DNA of 64,000 nucleotides from Candidatus Nitrospira kreftii (GCA_014058405.1 CP047423.1:2712501-2776500); one strand, 5' to 3'; counted from the first letter of the stretch, positions 46,448-55,883 are shown. The notes: generated by a model from the letters alone, not told the origin. Translations and numbers: made by a program.

Positions 46448-47389
46448 ATGAGAATCTGCTCACTCGTCCCTGGTGCAACAGAAGTGGTCGCGTCCCTCGG
46501 TTTGACCGACCATCTTGTCGGCATCAGCCATGAGTGCGATTTTCCTCCCTCGATTCGACAGGTTCCAGTGTTGATTGAACCACGAGTCGAGGCTCACCTG
46601 ACAGCGAGCTTAGATATCGATCAACGGGTCAAAGAATTGGTCTCGTCGGGAAGTCCGCTGTATCAGCTCAACGAGCAAGCCTTTCATCTGGCCCGGCCTG
46701 ATGTGATTCTGACACAAGATTTGTGTCATGTCTGCGCCGTGACGCCAGACCAGCTCGCACGTGCCATCCAATCTGTTCCACTTCCGCCTGATATCCTCAC
46801 GTTGAGTCCGACGACCCTTGAAGACATGATCCATGATATCGAGCGGATCGCTGGAGCTGTCGATCGACTCGAGAGGGGACACGCGCTTGCCGCGGAGCTT
46901 CGCCGTCGATTGAGCCATATCAACCAAAAGAACATGGGCATACATTCCCGTCCTCGTGTCGTCTGTCTTGAATGGCTGGACCCTCTGTTTGTCGCAGGGC
47001 ATTGGGTTCCGGAAATGATAGACCTGGCTGGTGGACACGATGTGCTAGGATCCAGACATGCTCCATCGTATGAAACGACTTGGCGTGAAGTGGAAACTGC
47101 ACACCCCGATATGCTCATCGTCATGCCCTGTGGCTATTCCATCGATCGTACTCTGAACGAACTCAAGCAGAGCGGGCCCGTTCAAGAGACATGGCGACAG
47201 GCCTGTGAGCAATGGCCGAATCTCTACGTCGTGGATGCCGCATCATATTTCAGCCGCCCTGGCCCTCGTCTGGTGGATGGTGTGGAGCTGCTGGAGTCGA
47301 TTCTGCATCCACATCCCCATCTCCCTATCGACCCCATCAAAGCCATCAAACTTGAGACGTCGGTCCTGACTGGAGGGTGCGCGTCATGA
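46448..47389 (+). CDS. BtuF-like cobalamin-binding protein without signal peptide
   Basis: A 313-residue protein starting MRICSLVPGATEVVASLGLTDHLVGISHECDFP, the periplasmic-binding fold of the BtuF/cobalamin-binding group. No signal peptide is seen, so a cytoplasmic protein is likely. VVCLEWLDPLFVAGHWVPEMIDLAGG and AHPDMLIVMPCGYSID are conserved blocks. Such cytosolic homologues occur in several phyla with unknown role. ATGA overlap with hpnD. Confidence 0.78.
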   Translation: MRICSLVPGATEVVASLGLTDHLVGISHECDFPPSIRQVPVLIEPRVEAHLTASLDIDQRVKELVSSGSPLYQLNEQAFHLARPDVILTQDLCHVCAVTPDQLARAIQSVPLPPDILTLSPTTLEDMIHDIERIAGAVDRLERGHALAAELRRRLSHINQKNMGIHSRPRVVCLEWLDPLFVAGHWVPEMIDLAGGHDVLGSRHAPSYETTWREVETAHPDMLIVMPCGYSIDRTLNELKQSGPVQETWRQACEQWPNLYVVDAASYFSRPGPRLVDGVELLESILHPHPHLPIDPIKAIKLETSVLTGGCAS

Positions 47390-48246
47390 AGACCGCTGAG
47401 GCGCAGGCCTATTGCACGGCGTATACAAAGAACAGTGGCAGCAATTTTTACTATTCATTCCTGTTCCTGCCTAAAGCCAAGCGAGAAGCCATGTATACCG
47501 TTTATGCCTTCTGCAAGGCGGTAGACAGTGTCGTCGATGAACCGGCTGCCGGGAGCGACCCGAAGGAGGAACTCAAACGCTGGTTGAGCGAGCTCGACGC
47601 GGTCTATTCTGGAACGCCGACCACCCCAATCATGGTAAGCCTTGCCCACCATGTGAAAACCATGGGAATACCCAAAGCCTACTTTGAAGAATTGATCAAA
47701 GGCGTTGAGATGGATCTGTTCAATAACCGCTACGTCACATTCGACGAGCTATCTCTCTATTGTTACCGTGTCGCCTCCGTCGTCGGCCTTATCTGTTTAC
47801 ATATTTTCGGCGTCACCTCCGCTCGCGCTCAGGATTACGCGGTCGCGCTCGGAATGGCCTTCCAGCTGACTAACATTCTTCGCGACGTCGGCACCGATGC
47901 CGCCGAACGCCGTATTTATCTCCCGCTCGAGGACCTACGGAAGTGGAACTATCCTGAAAAGTCCATGCTCAATCGGCACTATTCTCCGGAGTTCTGTGCG
48001 TTGATGGAATACGAGGCCTCTCGCGCCCATCATTATTACAAGCGAGCCGACGCGGCTCTGAAGGGATTATCGCCACTCGAGCGCCGTGCATTGACGGTGG
48101 CAGAAATCATGCGCGGTATTTACAGCCGAATCTTGGATCACATCGAACGATCGAACTATCAGGTGTTCGGACAACGAATCAGTCTGACTACGACACAGCG
48201 GTTGTTCATCGCGTTACGCATTTGGATCCGGTCCCGATTCTCGTGA
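47386..48246 (+). CDS. hpnD: Presqualene diphosphate synthase (HpnD-type)
   Basis: A 286-residue trans-isoprenyl diphosphate synthase of the squalene/phytoene synthase family. The start ATG 47386 overlaps the previous stop. The first aspartate motif is AVDSVVDE, then RVASVVGLICLHIFG, and the second motif is NILRDVGTDAAERRIYLP. HpnD makes presqualene diphosphate from two farnesyl diphosphates, an early hopanoid step. Its pairing with hpnE (GTGA overlap) supports hopanoid over phytoene synthesis. hpnC is not adjacent. Confidence 0.88.
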   Translation: MKTAEAQAYCTAYTKNSGSNFYYSFLFLPKAKREAMYTVYAFCKAVDSVVDEPAAGSDPKEELKRWLSELDAVYSGTPTTPIMVSLAHHVKTMGIPKAYFEELIKGVEMDLFNNRYVTFDELSLYCYRVASVVGLICLHIFGVTSARAQDYAVALGMAFQLTNILRDVGTDAAERRIYLPLEDLRKWNYPEKSMLNRHYSPEFCALMEYEASRAHHYYKRADAALKGLSPLERRALTVAEIMRGIYSRILDHIERSNYQVFGQRISLTTTQRLFIALRIWIRSRFS

Positions 48247-49559
48247 CTGTTCCAGCCTCACAAACCGTCCTTATCCTCGGCGCCGGGTTGGTCGGTCTCA
48301 CAACCGCCTATCATCTACATCGACAGGGCTACCGCATCACGCTGCTCGATCACGCTGATTGGCTCGACGGATTCCGACTCAATGCAGCCGATCTCGCACC
48401 GATTCTCTTAGGATGTCATCACGAGAGCCTCCGGCTCCTTCAGGCGCTGGATCAGGAACAGCCTTCACAACGAGATCAAGCGATCCCACTCGAGTTTCAA
48501 CTACCCGATGGGCGCAACGTGTCATATCAGTCTGCCCGCCTTCCCGGCGCCTTTCAATGGATGATGAGTCTCTTTAGCTTCCAAGGCCTGGCATGGCAGG
48601 ATCGCTGGAAGCTGTTCTCTCATGTCGAGCAGATTTGGGAGCAAGCGCAGACCCTTCCGACTGATCTAGAGACTCGCACTGCGCACGAATGGCTGACTGC
48701 GACAGGCCAAAGCGTCCAAGCCCAAGAACGGATTTGGGGGCCGCTCGCTCATTGGCTGACGGGAAACGATCTCGCGCGCCTCTCCGCCGCGACCTTTGTG
48801 CAATTGCTCTCAACCATATTTCTCAGCGACGCGTCGGATGCCAGGCTCACCTCTGTGCGTGGTTCCGTCGAACAAAGGCTCATGGCACCGATCAAACTGG
48901 CGTTGAGTCACGACCCAATCGAGTTCCACACCCTGACAACTCCTCCATACCTCCGCTTTGGAGACAGCGGCGTGCATGACATTCGGCTCCAAGACGGCAC
49001 GACAATACAAGCACAATGGTACATCCTCGCGCTGCCGCACCAGCAGTTGCTTCCACTCCTGCCGGAGCGGTTGTTAACGCGCTATGCCTACTTCGCTCAG
49101 ATGACGGAACTGAGCGATCTCAGCGAGGTCGTCGTCCAATTGACATGCCAAAAGGCTGCTCAAACCCCTCGCCTTGTCTTGCTACCAGGGCGTCCGTTCC
49201 ACCAATTGGCCATCACTCCGTTAGGGAATGGCGAAATCGGCTGTCGTCTCTCTGCGCAAGCCGACTCGCTTGCAGACTTAAGTAATGATCAGGTGGTAGA
49301 CGCTGCAATCGCCGGGCTGAGCCGGATATTTCCAAACATGATTCCAAAGGACATACTCACTCACGAAACCATTCAAGAACATCATGCCGCGCTCTCGCTC
49401 GCGCCGGGCACTGCACGGCTCCGGCCGCTCCCGCAAAGCCCTATCCAGAACATGCTCGTCGCTGGAGCCTGGACTGATACCGGCTGGCCTGCTAACCTCG
49501 AAAGTGCGCTCGTCAGTGCCCGCCGCTGCGCGGAGATCATCACGGGACACTCAGCTTGA
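48243..49559 (+). CDS. hpnE: Hydroxysqualene dehydroxylase (HpnE-type FAD enzyme)
   Basis: A 438-residue FAD amine-oxidase/desaturase-fold protein. GTG 48243 overlaps the hpnD stop (GTGA); an in-frame TTG lies seven codons upstream. The Rossmann motif is VLILGAGLVGLTTAYHL; SVEQRLMAPIK and AGAWTDTGWPANLESALVSARRCAE are typical of HpnE/phytoene desaturase-like proteins. HpnE reduces hydroxysqualene to squalene. Together the pair gives squalene, the substrate of the hopene cyclase encoded elsewhere. Confidence 0.85.
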   Translation: MTVPASQTVLILGAGLVGLTTAYHLHRQGYRITLLDHADWLDGFRLNAADLAPILLGCHHESLRLLQALDQEQPSQRDQAIPLEFQLPDGRNVSYQSARLPGAFQWMMSLFSFQGLAWQDRWKLFSHVEQIWEQAQTLPTDLETRTAHEWLTATGQSVQAQERIWGPLAHWLTGNDLARLSAATFVQLLSTIFLSDASDARLTSVRGSVEQRLMAPIKLALSHDPIEFHTLTTPPYLRFGDSGVHDIRLQDGTTIQAQWYILALPHQQLLPLLPERLLTRYAYFAQMTELSDLSEVVVQLTCQKAAQTPRLVLLPGRPFHQLAITPLGNGEIGCRLSAQADSLADLSNDQVVDAAIAGLSRIFPNMIPKDILTHETIQEHHAALSLAPGTARLRPLPQSPIQNMLVAGAWTDTGWPANLESALVSARRCAEIITGHSA

Positions 49560-49591
49560 CCGCAGTTGTACCGCATGGTACTCACACCTAC

Positions 49592-49900
49592 ATGTTGTCG
49601 TGGTCCACACGCATGATCATAGGTCTTCTGTTGCTTGGCGTTGGCTGTGCCCAGAGTCCTTATGAGCGTGGGGGTTACCCCAGTGGTCTCAGCCGGTATG
49701 ATGTGGAGCGCGACTATATGGAATGTGAGTACAAGGCGAGATTAGCCAACGAGCATCACTTCTATAGCCAGACCTCACCCTTCCCCTTCAGCCCTAGCCC
49801 TCAGAGTCCCGCCGACCATGCCCGAGCCCTGCATGGCCTATCAACCATCAATGCCATGAGGGATACCTGCCTTTTGGCTAAAGGATATCGGCTTAATTAG
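49592..49900 (+). CDS. Small lipoprotein
   Basis: A 102-residue protein with lipobox LLGVGC (Cys19). ATG 49592 is used; a TTG at 49556 overlaps the hpnE stop and would add 12 residues. The mature part has SRYDVERDYMECEYKARLANE, aromatic and Pro/Ser-rich spacing (FPFSPSPQSP) and INAMRDTCLLAKGY. I recognise no family. Its stop overlaps that of the convergent gene by eight bases. Confidence 0.6.
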   Translation: MLSWSTRMIIGLLLLGVGCAQSPYERGGYPSGLSRYDVERDYMECEYKARLANEHHFYSQTSPFPFSPSPQSPADHARALHGLSTINAMRDTCLLAKGYRLN

Positions 49901-50510
49901 CTGAGTGGAGATAGCACAGATCCTCAAACCGTTCACCGCCTCGATACTTCGCAATCACCAGCCATTCCCTTCTGGCATCGGATAAACCGACGTAGGACGT
50001 GCCATCGAGAACAAAGGGTTGGAGAGAAAAGGTGGTCGTCAACGCGTGAGACGCCTGGCCTTTGTCCATCCGGAGCGACATCAGCGGATAGGTTCCACCG
50101 GTTCGTTCAAACTTGTCACGAGTCGCCAACAAGGGGCTCAAGTCTTGCCAATTCGTTTCTTCAAGGACATTACTATCGGCTGGAAACACATAGAGGCTGT
50201 CACTCGGCTCCCCTTTCATGCAGAACGTGGTCTTCACCAACAAATCTGCTCGCCCATCGTTATCCAAATCGATGATCGTCTTATCGAGACTCGAACAGCG
50301 CCTCACTGTTGGGCCTTCGCCTTTCAACTCAACCGGCACCCACTCTATCGTCCTTGAAAGGCCACTCTCGATAACGAACTGATCACCCATCAAGCGGGCT
50401 ACGGTTTCGCAGAACTGTTTCTCTGCGAAGGCCGTCACTTCGACTGAAGCCGCAGCCGTCATCGCGGGCACGATCGTCAGCAGCATACTTGCCATGCTCG
50501 TAAGTTTCAT
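49893..50510 (-). CDS. Exported hypothetical protein
   Basis: A 205-residue protein with signal peptide MKLTSMASMLLTIVPAMTAAA. ATG 50510 follows a GTG in frame at 50513. It has four cysteines (QFCETV, RRCSSL, TFCMKG, EDLCYL) that could form disulfides, and a Ca-binding-like IDLDNDGRADLLV (FG-GAP-like). Function unknown; it may be a periplasmic beta-rich protein. Confidence 0.6.
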   Translation of the reverse strand: MKLTSMASMLLTIVPAMTAAASVEVTAFAEKQFCETVARLMGDQFVIESGLSRTIEWVPVELKGEGPTVRRCSSLDKTIIDLDNDGRADLLVKTTFCMKGEPSDSLYVFPADSNVLEETNWQDLSPLLATRDKFERTGGTYPLMSLRMDKGQASHALTTTFSLQPFVLDGTSYVGLSDARREWLVIAKYRGGERFEDLCYLHSAN

Positions 50511-50607
50511 CACCGTTTCTCCCGTCCGTTGACCTCATTATCGTGATTGACATCCTGACTCGCCAATTTCTAAGATACCACCACCACATTTTTCACTTTC
50601 ATGACAC

Positions 50608-51264
50608 ATGACACTCACGACTCTCCAAGAGCTTGCCGACTCGCTTCATGATTGCCAGCGTTGCAAACTGGCGAAGCTGGGGCGCAGCCAGGTCGTCTTC
50701 GGCGTCGGCAATCCTCACGCAAGTATCATGTTTGTCGGGGAAGCGCCAGGTTTCAATGAGGATCAGAAGGGCGAGCCGTTCGTTGGGGCAGCCGGTAAAC
50801 TCTTGAACGACTTACTCGTTTCCGCAGGTCTCTCGCGCGATCACATCTACATTGCGAATGTCATTAAGTGTCGGCCACCGAATAACCGCGACCCGGAGCA
50901 GGATGAAGTCGAGACCTGCAAACCATTCCTGCTGCAGCAGATTCAATTGATCAAACCAAAACTCGTCTGTACGTTAGGAAACTGGGCCACTCAGACTCTA
51001 TTAGAACGCAAAGTCGGCATCACCAAAGTCAAAGCACAAGCATTCTATTTGAAAGATTTTGTCCTCTTTCCGCTCCTACACCCGGCCGCAGCGCTACACC
51101 AAGGCAACCTGCTCCCCACGCTGAAAGAGGATTTTAAGAAGCTGAAGGAATTTCTCGACAGCCATTCCACACCGGCGGAACTAACCAGTGCCGCCCCGAC
51201 CCCAGCCGCACCAGTCTTGAAGATCGAATCGCCCCAGCCGGCACAGATGGATTTGTTCGGTTAG
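50608..51264 (+). CDS. Type-4 uracil-DNA glycosylase (Fe-S)
   Basis: A 218-residue UDG of family 4. Four cysteines (16, 19, 88, 104) match the [4Fe-4S] ligands; motif A is VGEAPGFNEDQKGEPFVGAAG and motif B is LFPLLHPAAALHQG. It removes uracil from DNA. The final ~35 residues are a Pro/Ala-rich tail ending PAQMDLFG, which fits the bacterial beta-clamp-binding pentapeptide pattern Q-x-D/S-L-F; this could recruit the enzyme to replicating DNA. Confidence 0.9.
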   Translation: MTLTTLQELADSLHDCQRCKLAKLGRSQVVFGVGNPHASIMFVGEAPGFNEDQKGEPFVGAAGKLLNDLLVSAGLSRDHIYIANVIKCRPPNNRDPEQDEVETCKPFLLQQIQLIKPKLVCTLGNWATQTLLERKVGITKVKAQAFYLKDFVLFPLLHPAAALHQGNLLPTLKEDFKKLKEFLDSHSTPAELTSAAPTPAAPVLKIESPQPAQMDLFG

Positions 51265-51266
51265 TA

Positions 51267-51336
51267 CGCTGGTGAAAAAGGTCGCCAGCTTTGTTCTCGC
51301 GCCGCTCTAAAGCTCAACGTACGGAAGGCGATGGCA
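51267..51336. repeat. Dispersed intergenic repeat, partial copy C (inverted)
   Basis: Complement of the same family as copies A and B: CTCAACGTAC at 51313-51322 is the complement of GTACGTTGAG in copy A, and GCTGG...AAAAAGG-like ends are present. The rest of the gap to 51480 is degenerate; it has a 12-base direct repeat TGATGAGATGCA at 51366-51377 and 51397-51408. Confidence 0.5.
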
Positions 51337-51482
51337 AGATGCTTCGCTTCGATCTCTCCTATTAATGATGAGATGCAGCGACGTTCTACCCTTCCCTGAT
51401 GAGATGCAAAGCTCAAAGCGAGGATCAACGAAGGAGTACAGACCTTCGACGTTCCACTGAGATAGGAAATGGTGGAGAGAGA

Positions 51483-51938
51483 CTATGCTTCCGCTTTAGT
51501 GGTCACTGAGGAATCTGAATCAGCTGATTTATTAGCCTCTTCTTCGGCTGGCTTCTCCTCCTCCGGCACATCGAACCACTGGACCAACATCTCTTCCCAC
51601 CAGGCTTCGGTCACATCCTCGCCCGGATCCGTGCCGAGGAATGCGACATCCTCTTGCTTAAGAGACGCCCCGACGAGCTGCGGCTGGAACTTTGCTCGAT
51701 TAATGACTTCCTTCGTCGCATAGCCACCGATGATCCAGGAGTCAGGGTCGGCCCGACGAGACTTGTAGGCCTTCAACCCCAACTTGAGATACATAAAGAT
51801 CTGCTGCTGAATCTGATCGAGAACGCCGGACTGCGGGAGGCTGAGCGTTTTTTCGATCTTGCTTCGCCAATGCCGATCATCGTAGCGTGACGTGACCAAC
51901 TGAAGCATTTTCTTTCCAAGTTCGGCATCAAGCGGCAT
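51483..51938 (-). CDS. Small hypothetical protein
   Basis: A 151-residue protein, hydrophilic and without signal or membrane segment. The N-terminal part is helical (AELGKKMLQLVTSRYDDRHWRSKIEKTLSL), a middle YATKEVINRAKFQPQLVGASL follows, and the C-terminus is a strongly acidic tail (EEEKPAEEEANKSADSDSS). I recognise no family. It stands alone between two intergenic repeats. Confidence 0.6.
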   Translation of the reverse strand: MPLDAELGKKMLQLVTSRYDDRHWRSKIEKTLSLPQSGVLDQIQQQIFMYLKLGLKAYKSRRADPDSWIIGGYATKEVINRAKFQPQLVGASLKQEDVAFLGTDPGEDVTEAWWEEMLVQWFDVPEEEKPAEEEANKSADSDSSVTTKAEA

Positions 51939-51980
51939 AGTGAACCGTTCCTCTACCCTATTCCCATACGCGAGTTGCGA

Positions 51981-52101
51981 GACTGATCAAAAAGGCTTTC
52001 CAGCAAGGCCGCAAGGAGGTCGACGACTGGGGTGTACCTCCGGAATACGTCGCAGGAAGACGAACGACTGAGAACGACGCTGGAAGTCATTTTCATCAGC
52101 C
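51981..52101. repeat. Dispersed intergenic palindromic repeat, copy B
   Basis: Inverted ends GACTGATCAAAAAGG... against ...ATCAGCC, with CAGCAAGGCCGCAAGGAG at 52001 and CGAACGACTGAGAACGA at 52061-52077, both shared with copy A. It overlaps the stop codon region of the dienelactone hydrolase gene by six bases. Confidence 0.75.
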
Positions 52102-52800
52102 GAGATGTTGCTGAAAGAAGGCCTTCGTCCTCGCCCATGCATCCTTCGCTGCTTCCGGCCGATATACAGATGGGTCCGTATCTCGGAAGAACGCATGAGG
52201 CGCACCGGGATAGGTTTTAATCTCGCCGGCCTTCCCGTACTTCTTCAATGCCGCCGCCAATCGCTGCACATCGGCCTTGGTGATCCACCCGTCATCCTCA
52301 CCATAAATATAGAGAATCGGACAGGCCAGCTTCTGAATAGGATTATCTGGGTTGGGCACTTGGCCATAAAACGGCACCGCCGCTTTGATTTCAGAATTGA
52401 TGCAGGGCAGCATGAGTGCATAGGAACCGCCCATACAGAACCCCGTGATGCCGATCTTTGTCGCGTCGACTTCTGGAACCGATTTCAAATAGTTCACCGT
52501 CGCATTGAGATCGGTTAGACCATCCTCCTGTTTCAAGCTGTTCATCAGTTTGCCGGCTTCTCCGGCATCGGTCGTCAGCGCATGTCCCAAGCGAGAATAC
52601 AAATCCGGAGCAATGGCTACGTAGCCTTCGGCCGCATACCGCCGCGCAATATCCTTCATGTGGTCCGTGAGTCCCCACCATTCCTGGACGATGATAATGG
52701 TCGGCCGTTTTTCCGTGGTCTGTGGAGCCGCCACGAACGCCTTCATTCCCACTTTTCCACTCTGGTACTGAACGGTCGTCTCTCGAATAGATTCAGCCAT
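52096..52800 (-). CDS. Dienelactone hydrolase family protein
   Basis: A 234-residue alpha/beta hydrolase. ATG 52800 (MAESIRETTVQYQ) is chosen; an in-frame start lies five codons upstream. The nucleophile elbow GFCMGGSYA has Cys as nucleophile, as in dienelactone hydrolase, and GEDDGW and PGAPHAFF supply Asp and His. It probably hydrolyses cyclic esters or lactones; the natural substrate in this organism is unknown. Confidence 0.88.
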   Translation of the reverse strand: MAESIRETTVQYQSGKVGMKAFVAAPQTTEKRPTIIIVQEWWGLTDHMKDIARRYAAEGYVAIAPDLYSRLGHALTTDAGEAGKLMNSLKQEDGLTDLNATVNYLKSVPEVDATKIGITGFCMGGSYALMLPCINSEIKAAVPFYGQVPNPDNPIQKLACPILYIYGEDDGWITKADVQRLAAALKKYGKAGEIKTYPGAPHAFFRDTDPSVYRPEAAKDAWARTKAFFQQHLG

Positions 52801-52928
52801 GCCGCACCTCCGCACGCAGGGTACTAGGGCTATGTATCGAGTACTGGGTGATACGGTGTGAATTCGAAACTGAAGACTTTGTTCGGTCTGTCATCTCCAA
52901 CACTCAGGACTCGCGTTTCGGCACTGAT

Positions 52929-54314
52929 CTAGTTTCCCGCCACCATCATCTCTGAAATTTTCAGCGTCGGGCTGGCAATGCGTCCCCGGAACACAAGATC
53001 GCTTCCGACAACTTCGATATCCTTGAACATCTGTTTCAGATTTCCCGCGATGGTGATTTCTTCAACTGGATAGGCCAATTCCCCATTTTCAATCCAGAAC
53101 CCGCTGGCTCCTCGAGAATAATCGCCGGTGACCATGTTAATCCCGAACCCGATCAACTCGGTGACATAGAGCCCATCCTTCACCGACGCGACGATCTCCT
53201 GCGAGCTCTTCGTTCCGGGAACAAGGTAGAAGTTCGTCGGGCCGACTGAAGGACTTTCGCCCACACTCCGTGACGCATTCCCTGTCGAGGGCAACCCCAG
53301 CTTCCTTCCGGAATAGGTGTCAAGCAGGTAACTCTTCAACACTCCACGCTCCACGATCGTGTTCTTACGAGTGGCCAACCCTTCACCATCGAACGGGCGA
53401 GACCCAAGACCGCCGACCATCCGGCCGTCGTCATGCACTGTGATCAGATCCGAGGCAATCGTCTGACCCAATTTGTCGAGAAGAAAGGAAGCCCGCTTAT
53501 AGAGGCCATACCCCGACACCGCACTGCACAAGTTGGCGAGCAGGCTGCCGGCCGCCTCCTGATCGAACACCACCGGAACTCGTTTAGTCGCCACCTTGCG
53601 CGCACCTAAACGGCGAACAGCCCGTCTCGCAGCCTCTTCTCCGATCGATTCCGCGGGGGCGAGTCGTGCAAATTTGCGTTGAACCTCGTACCAGGCATCC
53701 CGCTGCATGGCACCCGTCTCGGCCTCGGTCGCAATCGGAGAAACGGAGAGTGAAAAACTCGAACTCTTGTAGGAACCGACGAATCCATGACTGTTCGCCA
53801 GCACGACTCGTCCGGAAGACGAATCGAACTCTGCACCTTCCGAGTTTGTCACACGTGGATCGGCCGCAAATGCCGCCGCTTCGCCCCGCTTTGCCCAGTC
53901 GATCTGAGTCTCCGTATCGAGGACGGTCCCATCATAGAGATCGAGACCAGGCTGCTCCGAGGCCATCTGAGCTGCATCGGGTAATCCTGAAACATCATCC
54001 TCGACAACCGCTCCTGCCAAGGTGCAGGTGTCGGCCACCAGCCGCTCGAGGGATTCTTGTGAAAAGTCAGATGTGGACGTCGTCGCCGATCGCTTTCCGA
54101 TGAAGACACGCAGACCAAGCCGCTTTTCTCGGGCCTTCGTCAATCGATCAACGGCACCGACCCGTACTTGGACCGAAAAGGTCTCGCCATCGGCAACCAC
54201 GATATCGGCTTCTGTCGCACCGCAGGACTTGGCGCGAGCCAGGACATCAGCGGCCAGTTGCGCATAGCCGTTGGCGGTGATGCTCAGTTCTGTTCTTGGT
54301 TGCTCTTGAAGCAC
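52929..54314 (-). CDS. pmbA: TldE/PmbA-type metalloprotease subunit
   Basis: A 461-residue protein of the TldD/PmbA family. It starts with GTG at 54314 (GAGGAG lies too close for a perfect site). Visible features are ADIVVADGETFSVQVRVGAVDRLTKAREKRLGLRVFIGKRSATTSTSD near the start and later GFWIENGELAYPVEEITIAGN. TldE lacks the metal-binding motif and pairs with TldD to make a heterodimeric peptidase that matures modified peptides and degrades CcdA-like proteins. It follows tldD on the same strand. Confidence 0.93.
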   Translation of the reverse strand: MLQEQPRTELSITANGYAQLAADVLARAKSCGATEADIVVADGETFSVQVRVGAVDRLTKAREKRLGLRVFIGKRSATTSTSDFSQESLERLVADTCTLAGAVVEDDVSGLPDAAQMASEQPGLDLYDGTVLDTETQIDWAKRGEAAAFAADPRVTNSEGAEFDSSSGRVVLANSHGFVGSYKSSSFSLSVSPIATEAETGAMQRDAWYEVQRKFARLAPAESIGEEAARRAVRRLGARKVATKRVPVVFDQEAAGSLLANLCSAVSGYGLYKRASFLLDKLGQTIASDLITVHDDGRMVGGLGSRPFDGEGLATRKNTIVERGVLKSYLLDTYSGRKLGLPSTGNASRSVGESPSVGPTNFYLVPGTKSSQEIVASVKDGLYVTELIGFGINMVTGDYSRGASGFWIENGELAYPVEEITIAGNLKQMFKDIEVVGSDLVFRGRIASPTLKISEMMVAGN

Positions 54315-54411
54315 GACTCCTCTTCCGGGTCATTTGTCACGAGTCACTTGTTGAGTGGGTGAGAACTTTACGCTCTCCGTCTCGACCAATGGCTCATGAC
54401 TATTGACCCTC

Positions 54412-55842
54412 TTAACGTTGCGTCCCGCCGACGGTAATTTCGTCGATCTTGATGGTCGGCAAACCGACTCCGACCGGAACCGATTGGCCATCCTTCCCAC
54501 ATGTACCAATGCCGTTGTCGAGCTTCAGATCGTGTCCCACCATTGACACCTTCGTGAGAATCTCCGGCCCGTTTCCAATTAACGTAGCCCCCTTCACCGG
54601 CTTGGTAATCTGACCGTTCTCGATGAGATAGGCCTCACTGGCCGAAAACACGAACTTCCCGTTGGTGATGTCGACTTGTCCGCCACCGAATGATACGGCA
54701 TAGAGCCCATTTTTGACCGATCGAAGAATATCCTGAGGGTCCGACTCACCGGCCAACATGAAGGTATTCGTCATCCGAGGGAGTACCACACTCTGGTAAT
54801 TCTCCCGCCGACCGTTACCGGTCAGCGGAATCCCCATAAGGCGCGCATTGAGTTTATCGGTGATATAGCGGCGGAGGATACCTTTCTCGATGAGCGTCGT
54901 ACAGCCCGTCGGCGTCCCCTCATCATCCATATTTAACGAGCCCCGACGAAACGGAAGAGTTCCATCATCGACAATGGTACAGACTTCCGATGCCACCCGT
55001 TTCCCGATCAAACTTGAAAAGGCGGACGTTTTTTTGCGATTGAAGTCGGCTTCTAAGCCATGGCCAATCGCTTCGTGCAACAAAATACCGGGCCATCCTC
55101 CGGCCAGCACTACCGGCATCACCCCTGCTGGAGCATCGACTGCCGACAGATTGAGGATCGCTTCTCGCGCCGCTTCTCGGGCGTAGCTTAAATGGCGATC
55201 GCCCTCGCGATAGAATTCGAACGCGACTCGTCCGCCGCCGCCAAAGCTCCCCACTTGGCGATTGTCGTGGTCTTCGGCGATACAGGTAATCTGCAGGCGA
55301 GATAAGGGCTGAACATCACTGACTAACGTCCCATCAGATGTTGCCACCGCCACGAGCTTGTACTCGGTGTTAAACGAGGCCATCACGTTCTTGATGCGAG
55401 GGTCATACCGTCTGGCTTCAGCATCGATTTCGTTCAGCAGCGCCACACGCTCAGCCGTCGCGACTTCAGCCTTCGCACGCTCCATCGGATAGAGATCTCT
55501 CGTGGGACGTCGCTGCGTGGGCACCGGTACGGGAGAATCGCCTTTGGGGGAGTTGGCGATGTACCGTGCCGTGTCGGCTGCAATCTCCAGATCCTTCTTC
55601 GTGAGTTCATCCGAGTAGGCAAATCCGGTTTTTTCACCGGACGTCGCGCGAACCCCGACCCCTTGAGAAATGCTCTTGGCCGCGCGCTTGACGATACCTT
55701 CCTCCATGGACACCGACTCGGACGTACGGGATTCGAAATAGAGATCCGCATAATCAACATCCCGTACTTTTAATCGATCGAGGGCATGTTGCGCTTCGAG
55801 TTCCGTGACGCCGAATTTAGTCAATTGGACCAGCTCAGACAT
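54412..55842 (-). CDS. tldD: TldD metalloprotease
   Basis: A 476-residue protein with the TldD metal motif HEAIGH (His256, Glu257, His261) in GILLHEAIGHGLEADF, and the C-terminal Cys in GTCGKDGQSVPVG as a possible third ligand. It forms the active subunit of the TldD-TldE peptidase. It is the first gene of a minus-strand pair with pmbA, with a promoter in the divergent gap shared with uppS. Confidence 0.95.
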   Translation of the reverse strand: MSELVQLTKFGVTELEAQHALDRLKVRDVDYADLYFESRTSESVSMEEGIVKRAAKSISQGVGVRATSGEKTGFAYSDELTKKDLEIAADTARYIANSPKGDSPVPVPTQRRPTRDLYPMERAKAEVATAERVALLNEIDAEARRYDPRIKNVMASFNTEYKLVAVATSDGTLVSDVQPLSRLQITCIAEDHDNRQVGSFGGGGRVAFEFYREGDRHLSYAREAAREAILNLSAVDAPAGVMPVVLAGGWPGILLHEAIGHGLEADFNRKKTSAFSSLIGKRVASEVCTIVDDGTLPFRRGSLNMDDEGTPTGCTTLIEKGILRRYITDKLNARLMGIPLTGNGRRENYQSVVLPRMTNTFMLAGESDPQDILRSVKNGLYAVSFGGGQVDITNGKFVFSASEAYLIENGQITKPVKGATLIGNGPEILTKVSMVGHDLKLDNGIGTCGKDGQSVPVGVGLPTIKIDEITVGGTQR

Positions 55843-55883
55843 ACGTCAGTCTTTCTCTTCTCTGTGTGGGTTAAGGAATAAAC

